Origin: Hypsibius dujardini
Taxonomy: Eukaryota > Tardigrada > Eutardigrada > Parachela > Hypsibiidae
Length of the DNA: 22,165 nucleotides
Reading direction: 5' to 3'
NCBI GenBank assembly: GCA_001579985.1
Contig: LRSR01006380.1
Span: 1-22,165 of the forward strand
Shown here: piece after piece, positions 21,301-22,165 of the stretch
How the letters are laid out: the number at the start of each line of letters is the position of its first letter
Numbering within the stretch: the stretch's first letter is position 1
The notes under the pieces: generated by a model
Seen by the model: only the letters and a program-made list of their open reading frames with translations
The model's database searches: none
Told to the model about the DNA's origin: nothing
Made by a program: the position numbers and the translations under genes

Positions 21301-21652
21301 GAACAAGCCCGCTTCAACCTCATCCGGACTGTCGCCGCCGTGGTCACCGGTCTTGGTCATCCCATGATCACCCATCACAAATAGTACCGTATCATCCCCC
21401 AGTTCTCGTACAACGGATCGAATCATCAAGTTAACTTCCCGCAGCTTTCGTGCCATCTCCGGATGATCACGCCCGTAACGATGACCGCAATGGTCCACAC
21501 CAAGCATATGCGCAATCAACAGAGTGGACGTGTTCTTCTTGATCTCAGGGATAAGGTGCTCGAGCACACCATTATCTACGATATCAAGGTCGCGCACGTC
21601 GAAGGACGGGTAGGGATAGCTGGTGGTGAAGGTATCGGGAAAAAGCTGAACC
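17964..21652 (-). CDS. PIGO: GPI ethanolamine phosphate transferase 3, C-terminal 767 residues (5' part outside window)
   Basis: Adds ethanolamine phosphate to the third mannose of the GPI anchor precursor in the ER membrane, the group later joined to protein. Exons on the minus strand: 21652-21276, 20605-20061, 19869-19345, 18986-18426 and 18260-17964, all in frame. The first exon holds the alkaline-phosphatase-type core: YPSFDVRDLDIVDNG, LIAHMLGVDHCGH and GDHGMTKTGDHGGDS, with metal-binding Asp/His intact. The second starts with the end of this domain (DFAPTLSLLLG) and enters the first membrane segment. The rest is multi-pass, including GHQTSFPTIHWNSAF and the hallmark RRHLMVWKIFAPRYIFE near the C-terminus. 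About 320 N-terminal residues of the usual ~1090 lie to the right of the window. The last join (18426 to 18260) was chosen by phase match and is the least certain. The gene converges with the CIMIP2-like gene. Confidence 0.93.
18313..18410 (+). repeat. TGTC array in the last PIGO intron
   Basis: A (TGTC)n run nearly filling the 165-nt intron 18425-18261. On the PIGO transcript it reads as GACA. Confidence 0.9.
19084..19316 (+). repeat. GACA array in the penultimate PIGO intron in the window
   Basis: A (CAGA)n, (GGCA)n and (CAAA)n mixture with a repeated composite unit of the type caggcaggcagacagacaaa, in intron 19344-18987. On the PIGO transcript it reads as TGTC, complementary to the following intron. 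Confidence 0.9.
20680..21235 (+). repeat. Long GACA-derived array with 20-bp higher-order units, PIGO intron
   Basis: Fills most of intron 21275-20606. The tract is decayed to about 21030. From about 21038 to 21165 it shows ordered 20-bp units: ggagctagacagacagctag repeated about three times, then ccaggcagacagaccaacag repeated about three times. Confidence 0.85.
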
Positions 21653-21739
21653 CTGGAATCGCACCGCGACAATGAGAGAGAGTAACCGTACATTTCGGCA
21701 AAATTTCGCTCGTTTAGACTTATAAATGCCAGAAACAGA

Positions 21740-21924
21740 TGAGCAGATGAAACAGAAACATAGTCGGAGATACAGGCAGCACCTCCGAGACAGAAGACAG
21801 ACATAAAGACAAACAGGTAGACAGACTCATAAGGAAATTCGACAGGCAGGCAGGCAAGCAGACAAACAAAGCGACAGGCTAACACACAGACGGACACGCC
21901 GGCAGACAGTCAAACATCCAAAAT

Positions 21925-21984
<60 letters not shown>

Positions 21985-22045
21985 CAATTCTTAATAAATC
22001 GAGTTAGGCAGGCATTCTAAAACAGACGGACGGACAGACAGCTGA
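21740..22045 (+). repeat. GACA array with a perfect run of about 15 units
   Basis: Degenerate CAGA units with a perfect (GACA) run of about 60 bp at 21924-21982. This is the longest uninterrupted tetranucleotide run in the window and is likely polymorphic. Confidence 0.9.
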
Positions 22046-22062
22046 CAAAAGCTTATCGACAG

Positions 22063-22165
22063 TAGAGCTGTGCACGGTTAAAAAAAATCAATCCGCAAAC
22101 CGCACCGCAGCCCAATTTTTTAACCGCGACCGCACCGCACCGCGAGAAATTGACAAAACCGCACC
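22063..22165 (+). mobile_element. Possible end of a hAT-type non-autonomous element
   Basis: The sequence starts TAGAGCTGTGCACGGTTA, followed by repeated aaccgcaccgc words in an AT-spaced pattern. Many hAT-derived MITEs begin with a (C/T)AGAG..GTG end and contain sub-terminal gcggt/accgc repeats. The other end is outside the window, so target-site duplication cannot be checked. Confidence 0.35.

Larger units (their letters stand above)
21653..22165. other. PIGO intron running to the right edge of the window
   Basis: Upstream of the PIGO exon at 21652 there is no further PIGO-like sequence before the window ends. The preceding residues (a Trp codon split by the intron, in a DDTW context) must lie further right. 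The stretch holds a GACA array (about 21740-22045) and a TAGAGCTGTGCACGGTT end sequence followed by accgc repeats. Confidence 0.6.

Overview
The window is nuclear DNA from a multicellular eukaryote, most likely an invertebrate animal with compact genes. Every gene is split by GT-AG introns, mostly 65-550 nt. The gene set (polyubiquitin, a chromodomain protein, MIPEP, a ciliary CIMIP2/FAM166-type protein and PIGO) is typical of animals. I cannot name the phylum. Ubiquitin residue 19 is Ala, as in nematodes, but a ciliary microtubule inner protein argues against a nematode.

Layout: (1) 603-2248, minus strand, a complete tetra-ubiquitin gene with 4 exons. (2) 3000-7895, plus, a complete 15-exon gene for a 710-residue protein with a chromodomain at each end. 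It shares a roughly 750-bp divergent intergenic region with polyubiquitin. (3) 8849-13669, plus, a complete 16-exon mitochondrial intermediate peptidase gene of 698 residues. (4) 14280-16975, plus, a complete 4-exon gene for a 340-residue protein with GFTGxVP-type repeats, probably CIMIP2/FAM166 family. (5) 21652-17964, minus, the last 5 exons (767 residues) of PIGO; its N-terminal part lies beyond the right edge. Genes 4 and 5 converge. I derived all exon joins by reading splice sites and phases by eye. Each model keeps one open frame and matches its family where a family is known.

The genes do different jobs (protein turnover, chromatin reading, mitochondrial presequence processing, cilium structure, GPI anchor synthesis) and do not form a pathway. 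What they share is non-coding: at least a dozen degenerate TGTC/GACA tetranucleotide arrays sit in introns and intergenic gaps, in both orientations.

The most unusual feature is the linker of the chromodomain gene. Nine consecutive exons, all phase 1 to phase 1, each encode a short acidic-then-basic disordered module. Shared splice-site sequences suggest some arose by tandem exon duplication. Other points of interest are a foldback element with long inverted arms in the last CIMIP2 intron, complementary tetranucleotide arrays flanking exons in three genes, and a duplicated copy of the chromodomain gene's C-terminal codons in its 3' region.
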